From positions 62,001 through 126,000 of the forward strand of contig NZ_JARGDO010000012.1 in the NCBI RefSeq assembly GCF_029211185.1: a stretch of 64,000 bases of DNA, written 5' to 3'. The stretch's first letter is position 1. Each line of letters opens with the position of its first letter. The translations under genes and the position numbers were made by a program. The notes below the pieces were generated by a model. The model saw only the letters and a program-made list of their open reading frames with translations. It did no database searches and was not told where the DNA came from. This DNA comes from Tessaracoccus caeni. GTDB lineage: Bacteria > Actinomycetota > Actinomycetes > Propionibacteriales > Propionibacteriaceae. Shown piece by piece: positions 1-7,631 of this stretch.

Positions 1-1489
1 CCCAGGGGCGACGGTCGATGGAGCCCATGCAGAAGATCGCCGACTCGTTGCCGTTGATGATCGGGGTGCCAGAGTCGATGCCGAAGACGCCGACGTTGGT
101 GATCGTGAACGTGCCGCCGCTGTAGTCACCGGGCTGGAGCTTGCCGTCGCGCGCCACCTGCACCAGCTGGTTCAGCGCCTGGGCCAGCTGGATCAGGCTG
201 AGCCGCTGGGCGCCCTTGATGTTGGGCACCATCAAGCCACGGGGCGTGGCGGCCGCGATACCGAGGTTCACGTCGGCGTGGTAGACGATCTCCTGGGTCT
301 CGTCGTCCCACGACGTGTTCAGCTCGGGGTTGCGACCCAGCGCCAGGCACACGGCCTTGGCGTAGACCAGCAGCGGCGAGATCCGCAGGCCGGCGAACTC
401 GCGCCGCTCCTTCAGCGTCTCGACGAACTCCATGGTTCCGGTGACGTCGACGGTGGTCCACTCGGTGACGTGCACATGGTTGTCGCGCGAGCGCACCATG
501 TTCTCTGCGGTCACCTTGCGCACGCCCTTGATGGGCACGCGGCGCTCGGACTTGCCCTGAAACGGATCGAAGCCGCCGGGCATTCCCCCGGGAACCCCAC
601 CACCGAAACCGGCGCCGAAGCCCCCCGCGAAGGCGCTGCCGCCAGGCGTGCCCCCGCCGAAGCCGCCTCCGCCGGAGAACCCGCCGCCACCGAAACCGCC
701 GCCGGGCGCCGCGGTGCCGAAGCCCCCGCTCGGGGAGTAGGTGGGCGGAGCCTCGTGGTGCTGCTGGAAGCTGGCCGCGTCGTTGATGATCCGGCCCTGC
801 TTGGGCTCGGCGTCCATCCGCATGAAGGCGGCGGCCGCCTCCACGTCGCGACGGGTGATGGTGCCATCGGGACCGGTGCCGACGACGCCGGCCAGGTCGA
901 CGCCCAGGTCGCGGGCGTACTTGCGCACGGGCGGCTTGGCGCGGGCATCGTCGGCGTCGTGCGCCAGCACCAGGGCCGACTCCGTGGGCGCCTTGCCGGG
1001 CGTCGGGAGCGGGTCGCCGACGGGCTGCGCATGCACCGGGCTGGCCGGCTGCATCTCGTCGGGGCGTCGCCCGGGCTCGTGCTGAGAGTAGGCCTCGTTC
1101 ATCATGTCGGCATTCGAGCGGTCAGACCCGCGCGCAGCCCGGCCGCGGCGCCGGCGCGACCCGCGCTGCTCCCGCTCGCCGTAGCCGACGAGCGTGGCCG
1201 GCGCCTCGTCCGCCACCTCACCGACGATGGTCTCGACCGGCTCGTCGTCCAGCCCGTCGTCGATCTCGACGATCGGCGTGCCCACCTCGACGGTGCTGCC
1301 CTCCGCGACGATCAGCCGCGTGACGGTGCCCGCGAACGGGGATGGCAGTTCGACGATCGACTTGGCCGTCTCGATCTCGAGCAGCACGTCGTTGACCTTG
1401 ATCACGTCGCCGGCGGCCACCCGCCAGGCGACGATCTCGGCCTCTTGCAGGCCCTCTCCCGGATCCGGCAGCAAGTATTGATGCAGCAT
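1..1489 (-). CDS. 2-oxoacid dehydrogenase E2 (dihydrolipoamide acyltransferase), 3' end outside window
   Basis: This is the acyltransferase core of a pyruvate or branched-chain 2-oxoacid dehydrogenase complex. The visible ~496 residues start at ATG 1489, 10 nt after the E1beta stop. They hold a lipoyl domain (residues ~1-80, lipoyl lysine K43 in EIETAKS), a long linker, a peripheral subunit-binding domain near residues 185-222 (VRKYARDLGVDL), a very glycine-rich linker at about 254-297 (repeats of GGGFGGG type), and the first half of the acyltransferase domain. The catalytic HxxxD motif lies beyond the left edge. The glycine/phenylalanine linker replaces the usual Ala-Pro linker of this family. 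Order E1alpha-E1beta-E2 with overlapping or close ends indicates one operon. Substrate (pyruvate versus branched-chain) is not decided by sequence alone. Confidence 0.93.
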   Translation of the reverse strand, partial: MLHQYLLPDPGEGLQEAEIVAWRVAAGDVIKVNDVLLEIETAKSIVELPSPFAGTVTRLIVAEGSTVEVGTPIVEIDDGLDDEPVETIVGEVADEAPATLVGYGEREQRGSRRRRGRAARGSDRSNADMMNEAYSQHEPGRRPDEMQPASPVHAQPVGDPLPTPGKAPTESALVLAHDADDARAKPPVRKYARDLGVDLAGVVGTGPDGTITRRDVEAAAAFMRMDAEPKQGRIINDAASFQQHHEAPPTYSPSGGFGTAAPGGGFGGGGFSGGGGFGGGTPGGSAFAGGFGAGFGGGVPGGMPGGFDPFQGKSERRVPIKGVRKVTAENMVRSRDNHVHVTEWTTVDVTGTMEFVETLKERREFAGLRISPLLVYAKAVCLALGRNPELNTSWDDETQEIVYHADVNLGIAAATPRGLMVPNIKGAQRLSLIQLAQALNQLVQVARDGKLQPGDYSGGTFTITNVGVFGIDSGTPIINGNESAIFCMGSIDRRPW

Positions 1490-1499
1490 CTCAATCTCC

Positions 1500-2477
1500 C
1501 TAGAAGGCCATGGACTTGTCGACGGCGTCGAGGATCCGGTCGACGGAGGGGAGGTACTCCTCCTCCACCTGCGCCGGCGGATAGGGCATGTCGAATCCGG
1601 CGACGCGCTGCACCGGCGACTCCATCACGTAGAAAAGGTTCTCATGCAGCCGGGCCGCGATCTCGGCGCCCAGGCCGAGTGTCAGCGGCGCCTCGTGCAC
1701 GACGATGGCCCGCTTGGTGCGCCGCACCGACGAGATCAGGGTGACCCAGTCGACGGGGCTGAGCGTGCGCAGGTCGACCACCTCCAGCGAGGTGCCCTCC
1801 TCGGCCGCGACGGCGGCGGCCTCCTCGCAGGTGGCCACCGTCGGGCCATAGGCGATCAGGGTGGCGTCGGAGCCGTAGCGGGTGATCCGCGCCTGGTGCA
1901 TGGGGTCGGGCCGCGACTCGAAGTTGACCAGACCCTTGCTCTGGTAGCGCCGCTTGGGCTCGAAGAACACCACCGGGTCGTCGGACTGGATGGCCTGCTG
2001 AATCATCCAGAACGCGTCGTTGGGGTTGGCGCAGGCCACCACCTTGAGCCCCGCCGTGTGGATGAAATAGCCTTCGGGCGATTCGGAGTGATGCTCAATC
2101 GCGCCGATGCCGCCGCCGAACGGAATCCGGATCACCATCGGCATGGGCGTGCGACCGCCGGTGCGGGCGTGCATCTTGGCCACCTGGGTGACGATCTGGG
2201 AGAACGCCGGGTAGACGAAGCCGTCGAACTGGATCTCCAGCACCGGCCGGTAGCCGCGCATGCACAGGCCGACGGCGGTGCCGACGATGCCCGACTCGGC
2301 CAGCGGCGAGTCGATCACGCGGTTCTCGCCGAACTCGGCCTGGAGGTGCTCGGTGATGCGGAACACACCGCCCAGCTTGCCGATGTCCTCGCCCATCAGC
2401 AGCACCTTGGGATCGGCCTGCAGCGCCCGGCGCAGCCCCCGGTTGAGGGCCTTCGCGATGGTCAGCGTCTCGCTCAC
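1500..2477 (-). CDS. 2-oxoacid dehydrogenase E1 component, beta subunit
   Basis: 325-residue transketolase-like beta subunit of a thiamine-diphosphate E1 (pyruvate or branched-chain 2-oxoacid dehydrogenase). It begins SETLTIAKALNRGL after a GTG at 2477 that overlaps the E1alpha TGA (GTGA). A longer reading frame upstream is only E1alpha shadow. Family marks include MGEDIGKLGGVFRIT near the N-terminus, the EIQFDGFVYPAF segment and the C-terminal VVDLRTLSPVDW and VHEAP stretches. Length matches the usual ~325 residues. It pairs with the alpha subunit encoded just upstream and feeds the E2 encoded 10 nt downstream. Confidence 0.95.
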   Translation of the reverse strand: MSETLTIAKALNRGLRRALQADPKVLLMGEDIGKLGGVFRITEHLQAEFGENRVIDSPLAESGIVGTAVGLCMRGYRPVLEIQFDGFVYPAFSQIVTQVAKMHARTGGRTPMPMVIRIPFGGGIGAIEHHSESPEGYFIHTAGLKVVACANPNDAFWMIQQAIQSDDPVVFFEPKRRYQSKGLVNFESRPDPMHQARITRYGSDATLIAYGPTVATCEEAAAVAAEEGTSLEVVDLRTLSPVDWVTLISSVRRTKRAIVVHEAPLTLGLGAEIAARLHENLFYVMESPVQRVAGFDMPYPPAQVEEEYLPSVDRILDAVDKSMAF

Positions 2478-3574
2478 TGCTCGTCCTCCCCGAAGCTCGC
2501 CACGTACTCGGCATACTCGCGACGCTGGGCCTCCAGCTCGACGGTGGGTTCGGCATAGACGGAGGCGAACAGCTCGTCCATGGTCTTGTCCTTCAGCTCC
2601 TTGATCGCGGCCCGGGTCTCGGCGCCGAGCTCGTCGGCCTCCTCTTCCAGGCGGGCCAGATGGGCATCGTCGATGGCCCCAGCGGAGCGCAGGTGTTTCT
2701 CCAGCCGGTTGATCGGGTCGCGGCCGCGCCACATCTCTTCCTCGGACGAGCCGCGGTACTTCGTGGGGTCGTCGGAGGTGGTGTGGGCGCCCATCCGGTA
2801 GGTGAAGGCCTCGATGAAGGTCGGGCCCTCGCCGTTTCGGGCGCGGTCCATGGCCCAGTCGGTGACGGCCTTGACCGCCAGCACGTCGTTGCCGTCCACC
2901 TGCAGGCCGTGGAAGCCGAAGCCCCAGGCGCGTTGGTACAGCGGGATCCGGGATTGCAGCGCGATGGGTTCAGAGATCGCCCACTGGTTGTTCTGGCAGA
3001 AGAACACCACGGGGGCGTTGTAGGAGGCGGCGAAGACGTAGGCCTCGTTCACGTCGCCCTGCGACGACGCCCCGTCGCCGTGGAAGACGAGGGTGGCGGC
3101 GTTCTTGGCGGCGTCGTCGTTGCCCACCATGCCGTCGAACTGCAGGGCCATGGCGTAGCCGACGGCGTTCAGCGTCTGGCAGCCGATCACGATCTGGTAG
3201 TTGCGGAACTTGTCCAGCATCTCCCAGTCGCCGGCGTCGGAACCGCGGAACAGCGCGAGGATCTGCTTCATCGGGAAGCCCAGGATCATCGCCAGCGTGT
3301 GCTCGCGGTAGCTGGGGAAGACCATGTCGTTGTCGCGCACCGCGTAGCCGGCGCCCACCTGCGCGGCCTCCTGGCCGATCTGCGGCGGCCACAGGCCCAG
3401 TTCGCCATGCCGCTGCAACGCGGTGGCTTCGACGTCGAAGCGCCGTCCCAGCACCATGTCGCGGTGGTAGGCCACCAGATCGTCGACCGTTCCGGTGAAC
3501 GCGAACTGCTCGTGTTCTACTCGCTCACCCTCTGGGGTGAGGAGCTGCACCATGTCGTGGCTCTGACCGCGCAC
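2474..3574 (-). CDS. 2-oxoacid dehydrogenase E1 component, alpha subunit
   Basis: 366-residue alpha subunit of the thiamine-diphosphate-dependent E1 that decarboxylates a 2-oxoacid. The ThDP motif GDGASSQGDVNEA...CQNN is present, as are the family stretches FPSYREHTLAMILGF and YRMGAHTTSDDPTKYR. I chose GTG 3574 because an AAGGGGG-type ribosome site lies about 5 nt before it; ATG 3553 (MVQLLTPEG) is a possible alternative. First gene of the E1alpha-E1beta-E2 operon. Similarity to actinobacterial BkdA/PdhA is clear, but the substrate cannot be told from sequence. Confidence 0.95.
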   Translation of the reverse strand: MRGQSHDMVQLLTPEGERVEHEQFAFTGTVDDLVAYHRDMVLGRRFDVEATALQRHGELGLWPPQIGQEAAQVGAGYAVRDNDMVFPSYREHTLAMILGFPMKQILALFRGSDAGDWEMLDKFRNYQIVIGCQTLNAVGYAMALQFDGMVGNDDAAKNAATLVFHGDGASSQGDVNEAYVFAASYNAPVVFFCQNNQWAISEPIALQSRIPLYQRAWGFGFHGLQVDGNDVLAVKAVTDWAMDRARNGEGPTFIEAFTYRMGAHTTSDDPTKYRGSSEEEMWRGRDPINRLEKHLRSAGAIDDAHLARLEEEADELGAETRAAIKELKDKTMDELFASVYAEPTVELEAQRREYAEYVASFGEDEQ

Positions 3575-3594
3575 GCGGCCCCCTTTCACCAACC

Positions 3595-3621
3595 TACGTA
3601 ACCGTAACTTACGCCAGCGTA
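3595..3621. promoter_or_regulatory. Palindromes upstream of the E1 operon (possible operator)
   Basis: Just upstream of the E1alpha start are TACGTA (3595-3600) and TACGCCAGCGTA (3610-3621), with the spaced half-site GTAACTTACG between. The spacing suggests a binding site for a regulator of the 2-oxoacid dehydrogenase operon. No regulator gene adjoins it, and the site is inferred from symmetry only. Confidence 0.3.
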
Positions 3622-3750
3622 GCTTATCGCCGCCACCCATCCCGATGAGGACATGCCAAACCCTCCGCGCGACGGTTTGTGGAATGCCGACAAACGGACC
3701 GGTGCGTGCGCCACACTGTGTGCTTTGAGTCGGACAGCAAGGAGGCCCCG

Positions 3751-4470
3751 ATGAGTGTGGGCGTAACCCTCGATCAGGTGACGAAGGCCTACCGGCTGGG
3801 AGATGGGTCGCTGCTGCGCGCCGCCGACGACGTCAGCGTGAGTCTCGCCGCCGGGCGTCGCACGGCACTGATCGGCGCCTCGGGGTCGGGCAAGTCGACG
3901 CTGCTGCACCTGATGGGGGCCATCGACGTGCCGGATTCGGGCACCATCACCGTCGGCGACGAGGTGATCACCGGACGCCCACCCCGCTGGCTGGCCGACT
4001 ACCGCAGCCGCATCGGATTCGTGTTCCAGCAGTTCCATCTGCTGCCCGCCCTCACCCTGCTCGACAACGTCTGCGCCCCGCTGGTCGGGCGCCCCTTCGA
4101 CGGCAACAAACGCGAGCGCGGCCGCGAGGTGCTCGACGCCGTCGGCCTGGCGGGCCGCGAGAGCGCGCTGCCCTCCCAGCTCTCGGGTGGCCAGCAGCAG
4201 CGCGTGGCGATCGCCCGGGCACTGGTCGCCCATCCGATGCTGCTGCTCGCCGACGAGCCCACCGGCAACCTCGACGCCGAGACCTCCGCCGGCATCCTCG
4301 ACCTCATCGGCGACCTCCACCAGCGCTACGGCACCACCGTCGTGATCGCCACCCACGACACCGAGGTCGCTGCCATCTGCGACGACGTGCTGCGAATCGA
4401 GCGCGGGCACGCGACCCCGCTCGAACCGGAGACCGCATCCACGCCTCGGCACGCAGCGGCGGACCTGTGA
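3751..4470 (+). CDS. ABC transporter ATP-binding protein (LolD/MacB type)
   Basis: 239-residue ATPase of the MacB/LolD/FtsE class that powers FtsX-type permeases. Walker [11 protein letters not shown]-loop [11 protein letters not shown], signature LSGGQQQR, Walker B LLLADEPT and the H-loop ATHD are all intact. ATG 3751 has AAGGAGG 7 nt upstream, so longer in-frame starts are not needed. The stop overlaps the following permease (TGATG), so the two form one transporter. The cargo is unknown; family members extrude peptides or lipoproteins or act on envelope processes. Confidence 0.94.
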   Translation: MSVGVTLDQVTKAYRLGDGSLLRAADDVSVSLAAGRRTALIGASGSGKSTLLHLMGAIDVPDSGTITVGDEVITGRPPRWLADYRSRIGFVFQQFHLLPALTLLDNVCAPLVGRPFDGNKRERGREVLDAVGLAGRESALPSQLSGGQQQRVAIARALVAHPMLLLADEPTGNLDAETSAGILDLIGDLHQRYGTTVVIATHDTEVAAICDDVLRIERGHATPLEPETASTPRHAAADL

Positions 4471-7307
4471 TGGAACTGGTTCGCTACGCAGCGGCGGCCG
4501 CACGGGGCGGCTGGCGACGCACGCTGGGCGCGATGGTGGCGGTGTTCATGGCCGTCACGTCGTTCGTGCTGCTCACCGGAACCGCGGAGACGCAGCGCCT
4601 CGAGGTGACCGGCACCATCGAGGACAACATCCGGGGCGCCTACGACATCCTGGTGCGCCCCGTCGGCACCGCCACCGGGCTGGAGAAGGAGAAGGGGCAG
4701 GTACGGGCGAACTTCCTGACCGGCGCCTTCGGCGGCATCACGCTGGACCAGGTCGAACAGGTCAAGGCCATCGGGGGCGTCGACGTGGCCGCCCCCATCG
4801 CGATGCTGGGCTCGATCCTCTACTACCTCCCGTTCCGCATCGACATCAGCGACGCCGTGCCCGAGGGCAAGGAGCGCTACCTCGTCCGCTACCGGACCAG
4901 CGTGCAGTCGCGCGGCGGCAACGTCGACCTTCCCGCCGGCAACGGCTTCATGTACGTCACGTCGCAGCCGTTCACGTCCCTGAGCTCCGGCATGGCCTCC
5001 ATCAGCGAAGAGGTCGACGGCACGACCGCGTTCCCATGCTCGGGATACGGCGGCGCATCGGATGTCGTGGAGAAGATGAAGTCCGACGAGCCCTTCGCCG
5101 TCACCTGCCACTCGCTGGTGACGCCGGAGGATCCGGCGACCACGCACTCGATCATCGCCCCCGTCGGTACGGTGCAGCTGCCAATGTGGACGTCGATCCC
5201 GTTGCAGATGGCCGCCATCGACCCGGTCGAGGAGGCCAAGCTCGTCGGGCTCGACGAGACGGTGGTCGCCGGGCGGTTCCTCACCGCAGACGACTCCTGG
5301 ACGCCGTCGGAGGCGACTCCGGAGAACCCGTTCGGCATCCCACCGCAGGCGCCCGCCCTCCTCGTGTCCTCCGCAGAGGCCGACTATCAGGTGACCGCGA
5401 CGATCGACCTGCTCCCCGACGAGTCGACCTCCGCCTACTTGGAGATCAACCCCATGGACAGGAAGGCCATCGAGACGGCCACGATGAAGCAGCCGGTGAC
5501 GGTGCCGCTCGGGGAGCGCGCGGCGCTGACCAGCGATCTCTACGACGCCTTCCTCGCCGCGCACCTGCCGGGCAAGGACCACCTGGAAACCCTCGATGAG
5601 GCGTTCGGCGAGAATACGCTTCGGGTGGACTGGCTGCTCCAGACCGGCGAGGTCTCGTTCGCCCCCGGCCTGCCGCTGCGCCCGCAGCCCACGGTGCTGA
5701 GCGAGGATGCGACGAAGATCCTGGAGATCGCCGGCCCCGAGACCTCCACCGACACGGCGCTGCGCCCGCTGACACTCGTCGGCGGCGAGGAGTACCTGCG
5801 CTCCAACGGCGGGGGGTCCGGCGAAATGGGCTGCGAGGACCAGAGCGAGTGCTGGTCCCTGATCACCCTTCCCGTCGTCGGCCACTTCGACCCGAAGCAG
5901 GTCGAGCAGGGCGCCGCGCTGGGCCGGGTGCCGCTGCAGGAGTACGAGGTGCCCCAGCTGAATCTGGTCGACGACGTGGCCAAGGAGGCGCTGGACACCG
6001 ACCGCCTGCTGCCCGACCTCAACCCGGCCGGGTACGCGCAGTCGCCGCCGTCGGTGCTCATCTCCATCGCGTCGCTGCCCGTGATGCGGGCCTCGCAGCT
6101 GAAAGCGATCGAGGACGACCCGATCAGCGCGATCCGCGTCCGGGTGTCGGACGTGACGGGGGTCGACGAGGTGAGCCGCGAGCGCATCCGGCTCGTCGCG
6201 CAGCAGATCGTCGACGCGACTGGCCTCGAGGTCGACATCGTTCTCGGCTCCTCACAGGTCACCCAGCGGGTGGAGCTCCCGGAGACGAAGCTCGGCTCCC
6301 CCGCCCTCGCCATCGACGAGCTGTGGAGCCAGAAGGGCGTCGCGGTGAAGATCGCCCAAGCGCTTGACCTGAAGTCGCTGGCGCTGTTCGGGCTGATCCT
6401 CGCGTCGTCGGCGCTCACGGTCGCGGTGGTGGCGCGCGCGTCGATGGCGGCGCGACGCCACGAGCTGGCCGTGCTCATGGTCTCGGGGTGGCCCGCCCGG
6501 CGCATCACGGCCATGCTGCTCATCGAGGCTGTGCTGATCGGGCTGGCGGCCGGCATCGTCGGCGCGGTGGTGTCCTGGCCCTTGGCCGGGGTGCTCGGGG
6601 TGGCGTTCGACGCGACGCGCGCGGCCTGGGCCATCCCGATCGCCGTCGGCCTCACCGTACTGGCCAGCCTGGCGGCGGCCTTCTCCGCCGGAAGGCGCCC
6701 GCCGATCGAGACGCTCGGGCCCGCCGTCTCCTCGGGACGCGGCGCCATCCTTCCGCTGACGGGCCCGATCAGCCTCGGCCTGGTGGGGCTGCTGCGCCGC
6801 CCCGGACGCCTCGTGGCAGGGGCCGCCGCGGGCGGGCTCGGCGTGGGAGCGTTGGTCTTCCTGGGCGCGGTGACCAGCGCGTTCCAGGGGGCGGTGGTCG
6901 GCTCCCTGATGGGCGACGTCGTCGCCATCCAGGTGCGGGCACCCGACGTGGTGGCCGCCGTGATGCTGGCGGTGCTGGCCACCATCTCGATCGGCGTGAT
7001 CCTGCTGCTCGGCATCACCGAGGACGCGCGCGGCTACGCGGCGCTCGCCGCCGCCGGCTGGCAGACCAACACGCTGGTGGTCGCGATGTGCGCCCAGGCG
7101 GTGGCCATCGCGCTGGTCGGCGCGGTGCTCGGCGTGGGTATCGCCTCGGTCGCGATGGCCGTGGTGCTCGGCACGCTGCCGGCACACGCTTGGCTCTGGG
7201 CGGGAGCGGTCACCCTGGGCGCGGTCGCCGTGTCGCTGCTCGTGGCCGTGGCGACGGGCAGCGTCCTCCGCCGGCTCGACCTCGCGCGGCTGCTGGCCGG
7301 CGACTAG
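4470..7307 (+). CDS. Large FtsX-type ABC permease
   Basis: 945-residue membrane protein. One N-terminal membrane segment (about residues 15-35) is followed by a ~600-residue extracytoplasmic region and then two clusters of membrane segments (about 640-760 and 775-945), as in tandem FtsX/MacB permeases. The start ATG overlaps the ATPase TGA; a GTG one codon earlier is also possible. The size is well above the ~400 residues of simple MacB permeases because of the large outer domain. Its stop codon overlaps the end of the convergent remnant at 7304. It pairs with the ATPase just upstream. Confidence 0.9.
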   Translation: MELVRYAAAAARGGWRRTLGAMVAVFMAVTSFVLLTGTAETQRLEVTGTIEDNIRGAYDILVRPVGTATGLEKEKGQVRANFLTGAFGGITLDQVEQVKAIGGVDVAAPIAMLGSILYYLPFRIDISDAVPEGKERYLVRYRTSVQSRGGNVDLPAGNGFMYVTSQPFTSLSSGMASISEEVDGTTAFPCSGYGGASDVVEKMKSDEPFAVTCHSLVTPEDPATTHSIIAPVGTVQLPMWTSIPLQMAAIDPVEEAKLVGLDETVVAGRFLTADDSWTPSEATPENPFGIPPQAPALLVSSAEADYQVTATIDLLPDESTSAYLEINPMDRKAIETATMKQPVTVPLGERAALTSDLYDAFLAAHLPGKDHLETLDEAFGENTLRVDWLLQTGEVSFAPGLPLRPQPTVLSEDATKILEIAGPETSTDTALRPLTLVGGEEYLRSNGGGSGEMGCEDQSECWSLITLPVVGHFDPKQVEQGAALGRVPLQEYEVPQLNLVDDVAKEALDTDRLLPDLNPAGYAQSPPSVLISIASLPVMRASQLKAIEDDPISAIRVRVSDVTGVDEVSRERIRLVAQQIVDATGLEVDIVLGSSQVTQRVELPETKLGSPALAIDELWSQKGVAVKIAQALDLKSLALFGLILASSALTVAVVARASMAARRHELAVLMVSGWPARRITAMLLIEAVLIGLAAGIVGAVVSWPLAGVLGVAFDATRAAWAIPIAVGLTVLASLAAAFSAGRRPPIETLGPAVSSGRGAILPLTGPISLGLVGLLRRPGRLVAGAAAGGLGVGALVFLGAVTSAFQGAVVGSLMGDVVAIQVRAPDVVAAVMLAVLATISIGVILLLGITEDARGYAALAAAGWQTNTLVVAMCAQAVAIALVGAVLGVGIASVAMAVVLGTLPAHAWLWAGAVTLGAVAVSLLVAVATGSVLRRLDLARLLAGD

Positions 7308-7507
7308 GCAAGACGGACGACGCGAGCCTCCCAGGGGAGCAGGGCATCCGTGGCGCCGCGACCCGGATGGTTGGCCAGCAGCACCTCGTCGCTCAGCTCC
7401 GACAGCGCGTCGCCCGGCCATTCGCGCTCGGCGCCGACGTGGCCCGGCTTGGGGTCGTGCCAGACGTACCAGTCGGCCTTCGGGTTGTCGCGCGAGGTGC
7501 GGGACAT
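7304..7507 (-). pseudogene. Internally deleted GH13 alpha-glucosidase remnant
   Basis: A 67-residue open frame with its own GGAG ribosome site. The first part, SRTSRDNPKADWYVWHDPKPG, matches the internal SRDNPKxDWYxWRDP signature of GH13 oligo-1,6-/alpha-glucosidases. The last part, VLLANHPG...LLPWEARVVRL, resembles the C-terminal strand of the same enzymes. The catalytic barrel between and before these pieces is missing, so two ends of one gene appear joined in frame. It cannot be an active glycosidase. It sits beside the GH36 gene, which suggests an earlier, larger oligosaccharide locus. Family assignment is from recognised motifs, not an alignment. Confidence 0.6.
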
Positions 7508-7631
7508 TGCTTCTCCTTCGACGCCGGTCGGCCCACATCCTACGGCCCCTTTCCTCCGCACAGACCGATAGGGCGCCCTGGGACGCACCGGGCTACGCTA
7601 TTCCGAGCCCGATTCCAAGGAGTGCCCTTTC

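Noticed and set aside
7304-7507. A small conserved protein of unknown function
   Set aside because: Both halves match separate parts of GH13 glucosidases, so a deletion remnant is the simpler reading, though expression is possible.
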